A stretch of 64,000 nucleotides of DNA from Pseudomonas neuropathica (GCF_015461835.1 NZ_JACOPX010000006.1:62001-126000), one strand, 5' to 3'. Shown: positions 34,950 to 43,920, counted from the stretch's first letter. Made by a program: numbers and translations. The notes: a model not told the origin generated them from the letters alone.

Positions 34950-35996
34950 TCAGGCGGATTTACGAACGGGCGGTGGTGGCAGCAACGCATCGGCGTAGAA
35001 GCGCTGCGCGACATCGGGATGCGAGCGCAAACGACCCTTGAGGTAGTTCCAGCCGACATCGCGAAACAGCGGATTGAGCGGATCACTCGCCGGCCCGCGC
35101 GCCTCGCGCAACAGTGCGGTGGGCAGCGGATACAGCGGCACCACGGCATCCAGTTGCGCACCGAGGAAGAACGCGACAGACAGACGCTCACTGCCCTCCG
35201 GCGGCGACACGACTCGGTGCACCGTGGCCCGCAGATAACCGTTGCTGGCCAGTTCGAGCAGTTCGCCGATGTTCACCACCAGGGTGTTCTCACGCGGCAA
35301 CGCATCGATCCAGCGCCCCTCTTCGATCTCGACCTGCAGCCCGGCCTGCTGGTCTTGCAGCAGGAAGCTGAGGAAACCGGAATCCTTGTGCGCGCCGACA
35401 CCCTGGTGGCTCGACTCGCTGGACTGGCCGGGATAGCGCATCAACTTGATGTGTTCGTTGGGCTTGTCGCCGTAGAGCTGATCAAACGCATCGGCCCGTA
35501 GCGATAGTGCCTGAGCAAACGCACGCAGCAGGCGCAACGACATCCGCGTCATCGCCTCCTGCCATTCCAGCAGCAAAGGTTTCAGTTCCGGCAGAGCCGC
35601 CGGCCATTGGTTGGGGCCTTGCAGCCGCGCCCAGAACGGGCTGCCCGCCGTCAATGGCAGCGCCTCGCGCTCGGCACCCAGATCAAACTGCTCGCGCAGA
35701 TCGGGCTGGCCACGGGTGATCTCCGAGGCGGCACGGTTGTAACCGCGAAAGTGCGGTGAATTGATCATGCCGACGGCGGTTTTCTCTCTATCGGGCAAGG
35801 CGAAAAACTGGCGGGCGTGGGCCTGTACTTGCTTGAGTAAAGCGCTGTCGATGCCATGCCCGGTCAGGTAAAAGAAGCCGACGTCGCGCGCAGCGTGGCG
35901 CAGGTCTTCAAGAAATTCGTAACGCTGTTGCGCCGTGCCTTCGAACAGCGACAGGTCCAGGGTCGGTAATGCGGTGATATCGAGGGTATGCGGCAT
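34950..35996 (-). CDS. Isopenicillin N synthase-like Fe(II)/2-oxoglutarate-type dioxygenase
   Basis: A 348-residue non-heme iron oxygenase of the isopenicillin N synthase/plant 2OG family. The N-terminal DIOX_N region includes DVGFFYLTGHGI; the iron ligands are the H-x-D of GVGAHKDSGF and the distal His of LRATVHRVVSP; the R-x-S co-substrate pair is in ERLSVAFFLG. It is the first gene of the operon with the MetQNI-type and ribose-type importers, so it most likely oxidises a compound these import. The chemical identity of that compound is unknown. Confidence 0.88.
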   Translation of the reverse strand: MPHTLDITALPTLDLSLFEGTAQQRYEFLEDLRHAARDVGFFYLTGHGIDSALLKQVQAHARQFFALPDREKTAVGMINSPHFRGYNRAASEITRGQPDLREQFDLGAEREALPLTAGSPFWARLQGPNQWPAALPELKPLLLEWQEAMTRMSLRLLRAFAQALSLRADAFDQLYGDKPNEHIKLMRYPGQSSESSHQGVGAHKDSGFLSFLLQDQQAGLQVEIEEGRWIDALPRENTLVVNIGELLELASNGYLRATVHRVVSPPEGSERLSVAFFLGAQLDAVVPLYPLPTALLREARGPASDPLNPLFRDVGWNYLKGRLRSHPDVAQRFYADALLPPPPVRKSA

Positions 35997-36168
35997 GATT
36001 CACTCCCGTGTGAATCAAACCTGAAAAACCTGTGATCGATTCAGCGTGTGCCGTCATGGCAATCGGGGGTCTATCGGTTTGATGCGTTTTGATTCGTCGT
36101 TGAGACAAAACTAAACGATCTTAAAAACGCTGAGCCAATATCTTTTTCGCATTACCTTAGGCCTGATT

Positions 36169-36328
36169 TCCCCTCACCCCAGCCCTCTCCCTGAGGGAGA
36201 GGGAGCCGACCGAGGTGTCTATCGCGATACATCGACCTGAACGACCGAGTCGATTATGGATTTGGCACAAACTGTTCAGGTCGGCGTGATGCTTAACAAC
36301 AACGCGGTCAGTCCCCTCTTGAGGGAAC
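36169..36328. repeat. Composite intergenic repeat, copy B (inverted)
   Basis: The complement reads CGCCGACCTGAA, AATCCATAATCGACTCG, TTCAGGTCGATGTA and then GAGAGGGCTGGGGTGAGGGG, the same order as the other copies, so copy B is inserted in the opposite orientation. Its other end is shortened (CCCCTCTTGAGGGAACC). It fills the gap between the oxygenase operon promoter (35997-36168, no other feature seen) and the 3' end of catA. Confidence 0.82.
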
Positions 36329-36342
36329 CAGACGACTCGGTA

Positions 36343-37260
36343 TCAAGCGTCTTGCAGCGCACGTGGCCGTTGGCTGCGTTGTTCGGCACTGGCGTCCGGC
36401 GCCGGTTGCAACTGGAAGTCGAACTTCAGCTCGGCATAACGCCCCGACACCGCGTCCGCACGGAACACCACTTCCCCGACCAAGCCTTCACGGGTCGCGT
36501 AGGCGAAGTCATCCCACAGGTATTGATCACCCGAAAGATTGATCTGCGTGGTCAGATGCCGATGCCCCGGCGCGCTGATAAAGAAATGCACATGGGCTGG
36601 ACGCTGGCCATGGCGACCGAGCTGGTTCAGGCATTCCTGGGTCGGCCCTTGCGGGTCGCAGCCATAACCGGACGGCACGATGCTGCGAGCGCGGTAACGG
36701 CCTTCGGCGTCGGTAATGATGCGTCGACGCAAGTTGTACTCGGACTGGCTCGGGTCGAAAAACGAGTAAGTGCCCTTGGTGTTGGCGTGCCACAGATCAA
36801 CGGTGGCACCGGCCAGCGGCTGGCCATGCAGATCGAACACCTGGCCTTCGAGGTGCATGACGGTGGCGACACCCTCCTCGCTGCCGTCATCCATGCGGCA
36901 TTCGCCTTCACACAGCGGCGCGCCGGCCACGTACAGCGGGCCTTCGATGGTGCGTGGCGTGCCGCCGGTCAAGCCGATCTGTGCATCCTTGGCGTCCTGC
37001 AACAGGTCGAGGAAGTGCTCGATGCCAAGGCCGGCGACCAGTAATCCCGCCTCCGAACGAGCGCCCAGCCGGTTGAGATAGTCGACCGCTTTCCAAAACT
37101 CGTCCTCGCTGATTTCGAGGTCTTCGATGATTTTCGCGCTGTCCTGCAAGATGCGCAGGACGATGGTTTTCAGACGGGAATTACCCTCGTCGTTGGAGAA
37201 ACCGGCGGCTTCTTTGAAGAAGGCTTGCAACTCGGCGGTGTGGGCAATTTTCACGGTCAT
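36343..37260 (-). CDS. catA: Catechol 1,2-dioxygenase
   Basis: Intradiol ring-cleaving enzyme converting catechol to cis,cis-muconate. The 305-residue length is usual. The N-terminal helical linker domain (about 1-100) is followed by the catalytic beta domain. Fe(III) ligands can be placed: Tyr in GPLYVAGAP, Tyr in PSGYGCD and the His pair in RPAHVHFFIS. R-x-R-S-I-V-P block is present. It is the last gene of the ben-cat cluster, separated from catC by 162 bp containing a REP pair, so its expression may be partly uncoupled from catBC. Confidence 0.95.
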   Translation of the reverse strand: MTVKIAHTAELQAFFKEAAGFSNDEGNSRLKTIVLRILQDSAKIIEDLEISEDEFWKAVDYLNRLGARSEAGLLVAGLGIEHFLDLLQDAKDAQIGLTGGTPRTIEGPLYVAGAPLCEGECRMDDGSEEGVATVMHLEGQVFDLHGQPLAGATVDLWHANTKGTYSFFDPSQSEYNLRRRIITDAEGRYRARSIVPSGYGCDPQGPTQECLNQLGRHGQRPAHVHFFISAPGHRHLTTQINLSGDQYLWDDFAYATREGLVGEVVFRADAVSGRYAELKFDFQLQPAPDASAEQRSQRPRALQDA

Positions 37261-37316
37261 GGTGGTTACCTCATCTTGTTGTTTTGTCGACGCAGTTCTT
37301 GAGCTCCATCACGTCC

Positions 37317-37411
37317 CTTGTAGGAGTGAGCCTGCTCGCGATTGCGGTCTGCCAGTTGCCATCGATGCTGAATGACACACCGCTATCGCGAGCAGGCTCA
37401 CTCCTACAGGG
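37317..37411. repeat. REP pair between catC and catA
   Basis: Arms TTGTAGGAGTGAGCCTGCTC and GAGCAGGCTCACTCCTACAG flank a 35-bp centre. It lies inside the presumed ben-cat transcript and could stabilise the upstream mRNA or lower catA expression. Confidence 0.92.
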
Positions 37412-37422
37412 AACGGATTGGG

Positions 37423-37713
37423 TCAGCGGTCGTCGCTGTGGATCGACGATGGATGCCGGCACAGGCCATCGACTTCGATGTCCATGTAGGGGAATAACGG
37501 CAAAAGCATCAGCGTGTCGTGCAGCGCCTCAACGCTCGGGACATCGAACACGCTGTAATTGGCGTAATGCCCGGCGATGCGCCACAAGTGCCGCCAGACG
37601 CCATCGCGTTGCAGCCGTTGGGCCAGTTCCTTCTCGTCAGCCTTGAGCCGGGTGGCCAATGACGGGTCCATGTCGACGGGCAATTTCACGGTCATTTTTA
37701 CGTGGAACAACAT
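37423..37713 (-). CDS. catC: Muconolactone delta-isomerase
   Basis: A 96-residue enzyme converting muconolactone to 3-oxoadipate enol-lactone. The sequence begins MLFHVKMTVKLP and contains LWRIAGHYANYSVFDV and LPLFPYMDIEV, all hallmark segments of CatC, which forms a decamer. Length is typical. It lies 15 bp after the catB stop, consistent with co-transcription. Confidence 0.95.
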   Translation of the reverse strand: MLFHVKMTVKLPVDMDPSLATRLKADEKELAQRLQRDGVWRHLWRIAGHYANYSVFDVPSVEALHDTLMLLPLFPYMDIEVDGLCRHPSSIHSDDR

Positions 37714-37728
37714 GGTGACTCTCCTGAT

Positions 37729-38850
37729 TCAGTGGCGACGAAAACGCGCCAGACGCTCTTCGTCCAGCGTCAGGCCCAGGCCTGGAGTTCGCGGAATGTG
37801 CAAGTGGAAATCGCGGTACTGCGGCGTTTCGGTGACGATGTCTTCGGTCAGCAACAACGGGCCGAACAGTTCGGTGTCCCAGGTCAGTTGCTTGAGCGTG
37901 AGGAAGGCGTGCGCCGAGGCCAGCGTGCCGATGGAGCCCTCGAGCATGGTGCCGCCGTACAGCGCGACGCCGGCGGCCTCGGCGATCTGCGCGGTGCGCA
38001 ATACAGCGCGCGGGCCACCGTTCTTGGCGATTTTCAGGGCGAACACACTGGCGGCGCCGTCGGCGGCGAGGCTGAAAGCATCCTCGACGCTTTCGATCGA
38101 TTCGTCGGCCATGATCGGCGCCGGGCTGCGCTGATTCAGGCGAATCTGCCCGGACCGGTTGACCCGCGAAATCGGCTGTTCAATCAGGTCGATACCGTTG
38201 TCACCGAGCACCTGACAGCCGCGAATCGCTTGGGATTCATCCCAATACTGGTTGACGTCGACCCGCACACTGGCGCGCTCGCCCAAGGCTTTTTTGATCG
38301 CCACCACGTGCTTGAGATCCTGCTCCAGCGGGTTGGCGCCGATTTTCAATTTGAAGATGCGATGGCGACGTGCTTCGAGCATCTGCTCGGCTTCGGCGAT
38401 GTCGCGGGCAGTGTCGCCGCTGGCCAGGGTCCAGGCCACTTCAAGGCTGTCTCGCACGCGGCCGCCGAGCAATTCGCTGACCGGCAGACCGAGGCGCTTG
38501 CCCTGGGCATCGAGCAGTGCACTTTCGATGCCGGACTTGGCGAAAGTATTGCCCTTGGCGATATTGTCGAGCCGCTGCATCGCCGCGTTGATGTTGTTGG
38601 CGTCCATACCCACCAACGCCGGCGCCAGATGCGCATCGATATTGGCTTTGATGCTTTCCGGGCTTTCGTATCCATAAGCGAGACCGCCGATGGTGGTGGC
38701 TTCGCCGATCCCTTCAATGCCATCGCTGCAGCGCAGTCGCAGAATCACCAGAGTCTGCTTCTGCATCGTGTGCATCGCCAGTTTGTGCGGGCGAATGGTC
38801 GGCAGGTCGACGATGATCGTCGTCAGGTTTTCAATCAGAATTCGCTGCAT
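37729..38850 (-). CDS. catB: Muconate cycloisomerase
   Basis: A 373-residue enolase-superfamily enzyme that cyclises cis,cis-muconate to muconolactone. K-x-K acid/base lysine is in FKLKIGANP, metal ligands are in VDVNQYW, LIEQPI and MADESI, and the second base lysine is in LKIAKNGG. ATG 38850 matches the family N-terminus (QRILIENLTTIIVDLPTIRP) and has AAGGG about 8 nt upstream; the longer frame from 38892 runs into benD. The gene begins 22 bp after benD, without room for the divergent catR-catB arrangement usual in pseudomonads. Confidence 0.95.
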   Translation of the reverse strand: MQRILIENLTTIIVDLPTIRPHKLAMHTMQKQTLVILRLRCSDGIEGIGEATTIGGLAYGYESPESIKANIDAHLAPALVGMDANNINAAMQRLDNIAKGNTFAKSGIESALLDAQGKRLGLPVSELLGGRVRDSLEVAWTLASGDTARDIAEAEQMLEARRHRIFKLKIGANPLEQDLKHVVAIKKALGERASVRVDVNQYWDESQAIRGCQVLGDNGIDLIEQPISRVNRSGQIRLNQRSPAPIMADESIESVEDAFSLAADGAASVFALKIAKNGGPRAVLRTAQIAEAAGVALYGGTMLEGSIGTLASAHAFLTLKQLTWDTELFGPLLLTEDIVTETPQYRDFHLHIPRTPGLGLTLDEERLARFRRH

Positions 38851-38872
38851 TTCAATGTCCCTTGAAAAGTAG

Positions 38873-39634
38873 TCAACCGAGGTCGCCGCCACCGACCGGC
38901 AACGTCACGCCGGTGATGTACGAGGCGTCATCGGAAGCCAGAAAGAGGATCGCGCCGACCTGTTCGTCGAGGCTGCCGTAGCGTTTCATCAGGCTGCTGT
39001 CGAGGGTTTGCGCGACGATTTCCTGATACCAGGCCTGCTCCTGCGCTGACGGTTCGGCGGCATTGCGCGGGATGCGCCGGGCCGGCGCTTCGGTGCCGCC
39101 CGGAGCCGTGGCGTTGACGCGAATGCCGCGCTCTGCGTTTTCGAAGGCCAGACATGCGGTGAGTGCGTTGATGCCGCCCTTGGCCGCGCCGTACGGCACC
39201 CGATTGACGCTGCGGGTGGCAATCGACGAGACGTTGACGATGGCGCCGCGCCCTTGCTTGAGCATGTACGGCAGCGCTGCGTGGCAGCACCACAGCGTCG
39301 GAAACAGCGAACGGCGCACTTCCGCTTCAATCTGTTCGACTTCGTAATGCTCGAACGGCTTGGCCCAGATCGTGCCGCCGACGTTGTTGATCAAAATGTC
39401 GAGACGGCCGAAGGTGTTGATGGCTTCAGCCATGACCCGCGCGCAATCGGCGTATTGCTCAAGGTCGGCGGTCAGCGCGAGAACGCCCTCGCCTTGCAGT
39501 TCGTGAACCAGTTCAGAGCGATCGACGGCGACGATTTGTGCGCCTTCGTTCAGCAGGCGTTCGCAGACGCGGCGGCCGATACCCTGCGCCGCGCCGGTGA
39601 CCAGCGCGATCTTGTTGGAGAATCTGTTGTTCAT
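38873..39634 (-). CDS. benD: Benzoate cis-diol dehydrogenase (1,6-dihydroxycyclohexa-2,4-diene-1-carboxylate dehydrogenase)
   Basis: A 253-residue short-chain dehydrogenase. It oxidises and decarboxylates the cis-diol made by BenABC to catechol, using NAD. Cofactor loop TGAAQGIG, NNVG motif in LINNVGG, and catalytic Y-x-x-x-K in VPYGAAKGG. The position between benC and catB identifies it more firmly than the fold alone. Overlap-free, 21 bp after benC. Confidence 0.94.
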   Translation of the reverse strand: MNNRFSNKIALVTGAAQGIGRRVCERLLNEGAQIVAVDRSELVHELQGEGVLALTADLEQYADCARVMAEAINTFGRLDILINNVGGTIWAKPFEHYEVEQIEAEVRRSLFPTLWCCHAALPYMLKQGRGAIVNVSSIATRSVNRVPYGAAKGGINALTACLAFENAERGIRVNATAPGGTEAPARRIPRNAAEPSAQEQAWYQEIVAQTLDSSLMKRYGSLDEQVGAILFLASDDASYITGVTLPVGGGDLG

Positions 39635-39655
39635 GACAACCTCGAAAGAAGGGTT

Positions 39656-40669
39656 TCAGGCAGCCGCAGCAGCGAACTTTTCGTAGTAGAAGTTCGCCGG
39701 AGTGATGCCCTGCTCGCGGATGTATTGGCTGACCGCTTCGACCATCGGCGGCGGGCCACACAGGTACACGTCGACATCACCTTCATTGAGGTGGCGCGGT
39801 TCAATATGCTGGGTGACGTAGCCCTTGAGTGGATGCGCACTCAGCGGGTTGGCCACGCAGGCGCCGAAACTGAAGTCGGGAATGCGGGCGGCGAAGGCTT
39901 CGAGACGATCGAGTTCGACCAGATCGAAATCGTTGGTCACGCCGTAGATCAAATGCACGGGATGATCGCAGCCCTGCTCGGCGATCTTTTCCAGCATCGC
40001 GGTGAACGGTGCCAGGCCGGTGCCGCCCGCCAACAACAGCAGCGGCCGCTTGATCTCGCGCAGGTAGAAGCTGCCCAACGGCCCGGCCAGGTTCATGCTG
40101 TCGCCGGCCTTGGCCAACCCGGTGAGAAAGCTGCTCATCAAGCCACCAGGCACGTTACGAATCAGAAAGCTGACCTCGCCGTTTTTCTGCAGTGAGCTGA
40201 AGGAATAAGCGCGGGTCTGCTCGCTGCCGGGCACTTGCAGATTGACGTACTGGCCCGGCAGAAACGCCAGTTTGCTAAGCGCCTCGCCCTTGATCGACAG
40301 CGCGATAGTGCTCTCGGACAACTGCCGGACAGCGCTGATCGATGCCTGGAAGTTCGCTTGTTCGGTCTTGCACACCTGCGAGCCGGCCGGCACTCGCACC
40401 ACACAATCGCTTTCAGCGCGCATCTGGCAGGTCAGCACATAACCTTGCGCGAGTTCATCGGCGCTCAAGGCGTCTTCGATGAAGTTGTCACCCATGTCGT
40501 ACCGCCCGGCCTCGGCGAAACACTTGCAGGTGCCGCAGGCGCCGTCGCGGCAGTCCAGCGGGATGTTGATGCCTTGGCGATACGCCGCGTCGGCGACGGT
40601 TTCATGGCCGCCAGCCTCGATGAAACGAGTGACGCCGTCTTCGAAATTAAGCGCAATCTGGAAATTCAT
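39656..40669 (-). CDS. benC: Benzoate 1,2-dioxygenase electron transfer component
   Basis: A 337-residue NADH-dependent reductase with an N-terminal plant-type [2Fe-2S] ferredoxin domain (ligands in CRDGACGTCKCF and LTCQM) followed by FAD (RAYSFSS) and NAD (GGTGLAPFTAML) domains. It passes electrons from NADH to the BenAB oxygenase. Length and domain order fit BenC/XylZ. It lies 20 bp after benB. Confidence 0.95.
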   Translation of the reverse strand: MNFQIALNFEDGVTRFIEAGGHETVADAAYRQGINIPLDCRDGACGTCKCFAEAGRYDMGDNFIEDALSADELAQGYVLTCQMRAESDCVVRVPAGSQVCKTEQANFQASISAVRQLSESTIALSIKGEALSKLAFLPGQYVNLQVPGSEQTRAYSFSSLQKNGEVSFLIRNVPGGLMSSFLTGLAKAGDSMNLAGPLGSFYLREIKRPLLLLAGGTGLAPFTAMLEKIAEQGCDHPVHLIYGVTNDFDLVELDRLEAFAARIPDFSFGACVANPLSAHPLKGYVTQHIEPRHLNEGDVDVYLCGPPPMVEAVSQYIREQGITPANFYYEKFAAAAA

Positions 40670-40689
40670 GGTGCACCTCGCCGTGTCGA

Positions 40690-41178
40690 CTAGATGTGGT
40701 AGATGTCGATGACCTGACGGACGTAATCGTTTTTCAGCACGACTTTCTTGGCCTTGATCAGCGGCTGTTCGCCATGCAGATCGAGGGTGTAGAAACTGCT
40801 GCCGAAGTAGCTGTCAGTGACTTGGTAGCGGAAGCTCAGGGTGTGCCAGTTGAAGCGCACCTGGCACTGGCCTGCACTCTGCTCGACGATCTCGATGTTG
40901 CTCAGGTTGTGTGAGGTGCGAGTGTCGGGAATGGTCGCGCTGGAGCGCTCGGTCTTGATCCGGAAGATGCGGTCTTCGAGGCCGCCACGGTTGCCGTACC
41001 AGATCAGCGAGATCTCGCTTTGCGGGTCTTCGGTGAGGGTGTCGTTATCGTCCCAGGCCGGCATCCAGAAGGTCGCGTCGGCGGCGTACAGCTCCAGCCA
41101 TTGATCCCACTGGCCGTCATCGAGATAACGCGCTTCGCGGTAGAGAAAATCGCGCACGCTGTCGTAGAGGTTACTCAT
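40690..41178 (-). CDS. benB: Benzoate 1,2-dioxygenase small subunit
   Basis: A 162-residue beta subunit of the ring-hydroxylating dioxygenase. It has the cone-shaped NTF2-like fold of small oxygenase subunits (REARYLDDGQWDQWLELY near the N-terminus is diagnostic) and forms an alpha3beta3 complex with BenA. ATG 41178 overlaps the benA stop by 1 nt (TGATG), which fixes the start and indicates translational coupling; the upstream extension of the frame is inside benA. Confidence 0.95.
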   Translation of the reverse strand: MSNLYDSVRDFLYREARYLDDGQWDQWLELYAADATFWMPAWDDNDTLTEDPQSEISLIWYGNRGGLEDRIFRIKTERSSATIPDTRTSHNLSNIEIVEQSAGQCQVRFNWHTLSFRYQVTDSYFGSSFYTLDLHGEQPLIKAKKVVLKNDYVRQVIDIYHI

Positions 41179-42533
41179 CACACAGCCTCCACGGGGATCA
41201 GTTGTGGTTCGGTGGCCGCGGCTTTGAGCATGGTTTCCTGCCAGTACTTGTGTTGCAGCACGAACAGGCCTTCGTCTTCGGTACGCATGCCGGAAAGCAA
41301 TGGTTTGAGGTCGATTTCTTCGGCGGCTGCGTCGGCGCCTTCGACCCAGTGGGTCGCGCCCCGGGACATGTCGTTCCAGCCGCGCCCGGCGCCGTAACCG
41401 GTCTGGCACGAGCGGAACTCTTCCAGATCATCCGGCGTGGCCATGCCGCTGACGTTGAAGAAGTCTTCGTACTGACGAATGCGCTTGGCACGGGCCTCGG
41501 CGCTCTCGCCTTTGGGGGCGATGCAGTAAATGGTGATTTCGGTCTTGTCGACCGAAATCGGCCGGGCGATGCGGATCTGCGAACTGAACTGATCCATCAA
41601 GTACACGTTGGGGTACAGGCACAGGTTGCGCGAGTTTTCGATCATCCAGTCGGCTCGAGCCTGACCGAAATCACGGGCGAGTTCATCGCGGCGCTCGTAG
41701 GCGGGACGGTCTTCGGGGTTGGCCCAGCGGGTCCAGAGCAGCAGATGGCCGTGGTCGAAGGAGTAAAAACCGCCACCCTTCTTCGCCCAGCTGCCGGCGC
41801 TCATGGTCTTGATCGCTTCACCCGCTTCGCGCTGCTGGCGCTGGTTCTGGGTGGCGGCGTAGTTCCAGTGCACCGAGCTCACGTGGTAACCGTCGGCGCC
41901 ATTTTCAGCGGTGAGTTTCCAATTGCCTTCGTAGATGTAGGAGCTGGAACCGCGCAGCACTTCCAGGCCTTCTGGCGACTGGTCGACGATCATGTCGATG
42001 ATTTTTGCCGATTCGCCCAGATGCTCAGCGAGGGATTTCACATCGGCATTGAGGCTGCCAAACAGAAAGCCGCGATAGGACTCGAAACGCGCAACTTTGG
42101 TCAGATCATGGGAGCCTTCGCAGTTGAAGCCTGCGGGATAACCGGCTTCGCTCGGGTCTTTGACCTTGAGCAGTTTGCCACTGTTGTTGAACGTCCAGCC
42201 GTGGAACGGGCAGGTGTAGCTGGAGCGGTTGCCGGACTTGTGCCGGCAAAGCATGGCGCCGCGATGGCTGCAGGCATTGAGGAACGCATTGAGCACACCG
42301 TCCTTGTTGCGCGCGATGAAGATCGGCTGACGCCCCATGGTGGTGGTCAGGAAATCGTTGTTGTTGGGGAGCTGGCTTTCGTGGGCGAGGTAAATCCAGT
42401 TGCCTTCGAAGATGTGCGCCATCTCCAGTTCGAACAGCCGCGGATCGGTGAACATCTCCCGCTTGCAGCGGTAGGCGCCCTTCTCCTTGTCTTCTTCAAG
42501 CATGGCATTGAGGTAGTCGATTCCCAGGGACAT
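41178..42533 (-). CDS. benA: Benzoate 1,2-dioxygenase large subunit
   Basis: A 451-residue catalytic alpha subunit that dihydroxylates benzoate at C1-C2. The Rieske [2Fe-2S] motif is C-x-H...C-x-x-H in [10 protein letters not shown] and TCPFHGW. The mononuclear iron His pair lies in [16 protein letters not shown] 42533 is chosen because GGAGG lies 9 nt upstream and the family N-terminus is [11 protein letters not shown]; a start at 42548 would absorb that ribosome-binding site. First gene of benABCD-catBCA, driven by the promoter at 42565-42632. Confidence 0.95.
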   Translation of the reverse strand: MSLGIDYLNAMLEEDKEKGAYRCKREMFTDPRLFELEMAHIFEGNWIYLAHESQLPNNNDFLTTTMGRQPIFIARNKDGVLNAFLNACSHRGAMLCRHKSGNRSSYTCPFHGWTFNNSGKLLKVKDPSEAGYPAGFNCEGSHDLTKVARFESYRGFLFGSLNADVKSLAEHLGESAKIIDMIVDQSPEGLEVLRGSSSYIYEGNWKLTAENGADGYHVSSVHWNYAATQNQRQQREAGEAIKTMSAGSWAKKGGGFYSFDHGHLLLWTRWANPEDRPAYERRDELARDFGQARADWMIENSRNLCLYPNVYLMDQFSSQIRIARPISVDKTEITIYCIAPKGESAEARAKRIRQYEDFFNVSGMATPDDLEEFRSCQTGYGAGRGWNDMSRGATHWVEGADAAAEEIDLKPLLSGMRTEDEGLFVLQHKYWQETMLKAAATEPQLIPVEAV

Positions 42534-42564
42534 GGCCGGGGCCTCCATTGTTATTGTTCAGGCC

Positions 42565-42632
42565 AGGTCAGATTAGGGAGGCGTAGCACGGGGCAATAGC
42601 CGAATCCTGCAGATCGCTATCCGTTTTGTGCT
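42565..42632 (-). promoter_or_regulatory. BenR-dependent benA promoter with tandem XylS/BenR operator
   Basis: Read on the minus strand, two direct repeats of the T-G-C-A-N6-G-G-N-T-A operator are present: AGCACAAAACGGATA (42632-42618) and TGCAGGATTCGGCTA (42611-42597). Their starts are exactly 21 bp apart, as in the Pm promoter of TOL plasmids. A -10-like TAATCT lies at 42575-42570, in register with the TAGGCT of Pm. The benR gene just upstream encodes the expected activator, so benzoate-induced transcription of benA is well supported. Confidence 0.88.
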
Positions 42633-42675
42633 GGACGGCGCTGCAGGTGATTCGGGGAAGTTTCAGCGGGGAGTT

Positions 42676-43632
42676 TTAGTGGCGGCGTTTGAAGGTTTTC
42701 GACGGCAGTTCACCGAACTGCTGGCGATAGCTTTCGGAGAAACGGCCCAGGTGCAGGAAGCCGTAGTCGAGCGCCAGCTCGGTGAGGTTGCGCACCGGGC
42801 AGCTTGGGTCACTGAGGCAGGCGTGGATGCGCGCAAGCTTGCGTTGGCGGATGTATTGCATCGGCGTAACGCCCAGTTGGCGTTCAAACAAGGTGTACAG
42901 CGAGCGCGGGCTCATGCTCGCCTGTGCGGCCAAATGTTCAGCCGGCAAATCCAGTTTCAGGTTGCGTTCGATGTAATCGACGATGCGTTCGAAGCTGATG
43001 TTCGGTGCACTCAGGCATTCACGGCTGACGTTGGTGCTCATCAGCGAAATCAGTTTGCTGCCGATGATCTGTGCGTAATGCTCCTGCACCCGAAGCAACG
43101 GATCGCTGGCCTCGGCTTCTTGACAGATCATCGCGAGCAGGTTGGTGAAGCCTTCCAGTTCATCGAGCTGATAGTGATTGCGCAGGAAACGGATACCGCT
43201 TGCCGGACGCTGCCAGCGCTGCTCGTCACACACCGATTCAAGCACGCTGACCGGCACCTTGAGGATGAATTTCTCGCAATCATCCGAGTAAGTCAGATCG
43301 ACCGGATCATCCGGGTTGATCAACAGCAACTCGCCGGGCACCAGATGCTGCTCGCGCTTGTGCCCGCGCCACAGGCAATTGCCTTGCAGCAGCACTTGCA
43401 GATGGTAAACGGTCTCCAGGGCCACGGAGGTCACGCGTACGCTGCCGCCATAGCTGATACGGGCCAGATCGAGATCGGCGAGTTTGCGATGGTTGAGGCT
43501 GGCTTGCGGGTGGGTGGTTCTGGACAGACCGATGAAGTGCTGGCCGACGTGCTGATTGACGTAGTCGGAGACGGCATAAGGGTCAGCGTGACGAAACACG
43601 CTGCTGCGATCGCTCAGCAGATGGCTGTCCAT
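42676..43632 (-). CDS. benR: AraC/XylS-family activator BenR
   Basis: A 318-residue AraC/XylS activator. The N-terminal half (about 1-200) is the effector and dimer region and the C-terminal half (about 215-318) holds two helix-turn-helix units (LPAEHLAAQASMSPRSLYTL and LTELALDYGFLHLGRFSESY). Size, position next to benA and the operator pair in the benA promoter identify it as BenR, which responds to benzoate. It is transcribed in the same direction as ben genes with a 142-bp gap. Confidence 0.93.
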   Translation of the reverse strand: MDSHLLSDRSSVFRHADPYAVSDYVNQHVGQHFIGLSRTTHPQASLNHRKLADLDLARISYGGSVRVTSVALETVYHLQVLLQGNCLWRGHKREQHLVPGELLLINPDDPVDLTYSDDCEKFILKVPVSVLESVCDEQRWQRPASGIRFLRNHYQLDELEGFTNLLAMICQEAEASDPLLRVQEHYAQIIGSKLISLMSTNVSRECLSAPNISFERIVDYIERNLKLDLPAEHLAAQASMSPRSLYTLFERQLGVTPMQYIRQRKLARIHACLSDPSCPVRNLTELALDYGFLHLGRFSESYRQQFGELPSKTFKRRH

Positions 43633-43865
43633 GGGGCGTTGCTCATTGTTGTCGTTATTTTGGTTTCACAGGTTTCAGGCACCTTGAGCCACAGTACGCC
43701 GGAGTGTCACGGTGGGCAATTGGACGAAGGTTTGGGTATTCGATAATCGAACACTTCTTGCGGATTACAGACTGGTTTGAACTACGCCTACACTTGCCGA
43801 AGAAATGCCCTACACGCAAAAAAACCGATACAGAAAAATCCTACTTATGACAGCTTATAAAAGAC

Positions 43866-43900
43866 AAAAAAAGCCCGTTTCAGTCGAAACTGAAACGAGC
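43866..43900 (-). terminator. Rho-independent terminator of the 32-codon gene
   Basis: A perfect stem, GCTCGTTTCAGT paired with ACTGAAACGGGC, closed by a 4-nt loop and followed on the minus strand by seven T (A-tract at 43866-43872). It begins about 20 nt after the stop of the small gene at 43921-44019. The rest of 43633-43865 is the benR upstream region, where I see no further element. Confidence 0.88.
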
Positions 43901-43920
43901 TTCTCCCACCTCAACGACCG

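Noticed and set aside
34923-36168. SAM or other sulfur riboswitch ahead of the MetQ-type operon
   Set aside because: No recognisable SAM-riboswitch core was seen in 35997-36168 or before the MetQ-type gene.
36343-38850. catR regulator near catBCA
   Set aside because: No LysR gene lies next to catB; the only LysR gene (47457-48374) is divergent from an amidohydrolase and almost 9 kb away.
41202-42599. 465-codon plus-strand frame opposite benA
   Set aside because: Shadow of benA, which has full Rieske and iron ligands.
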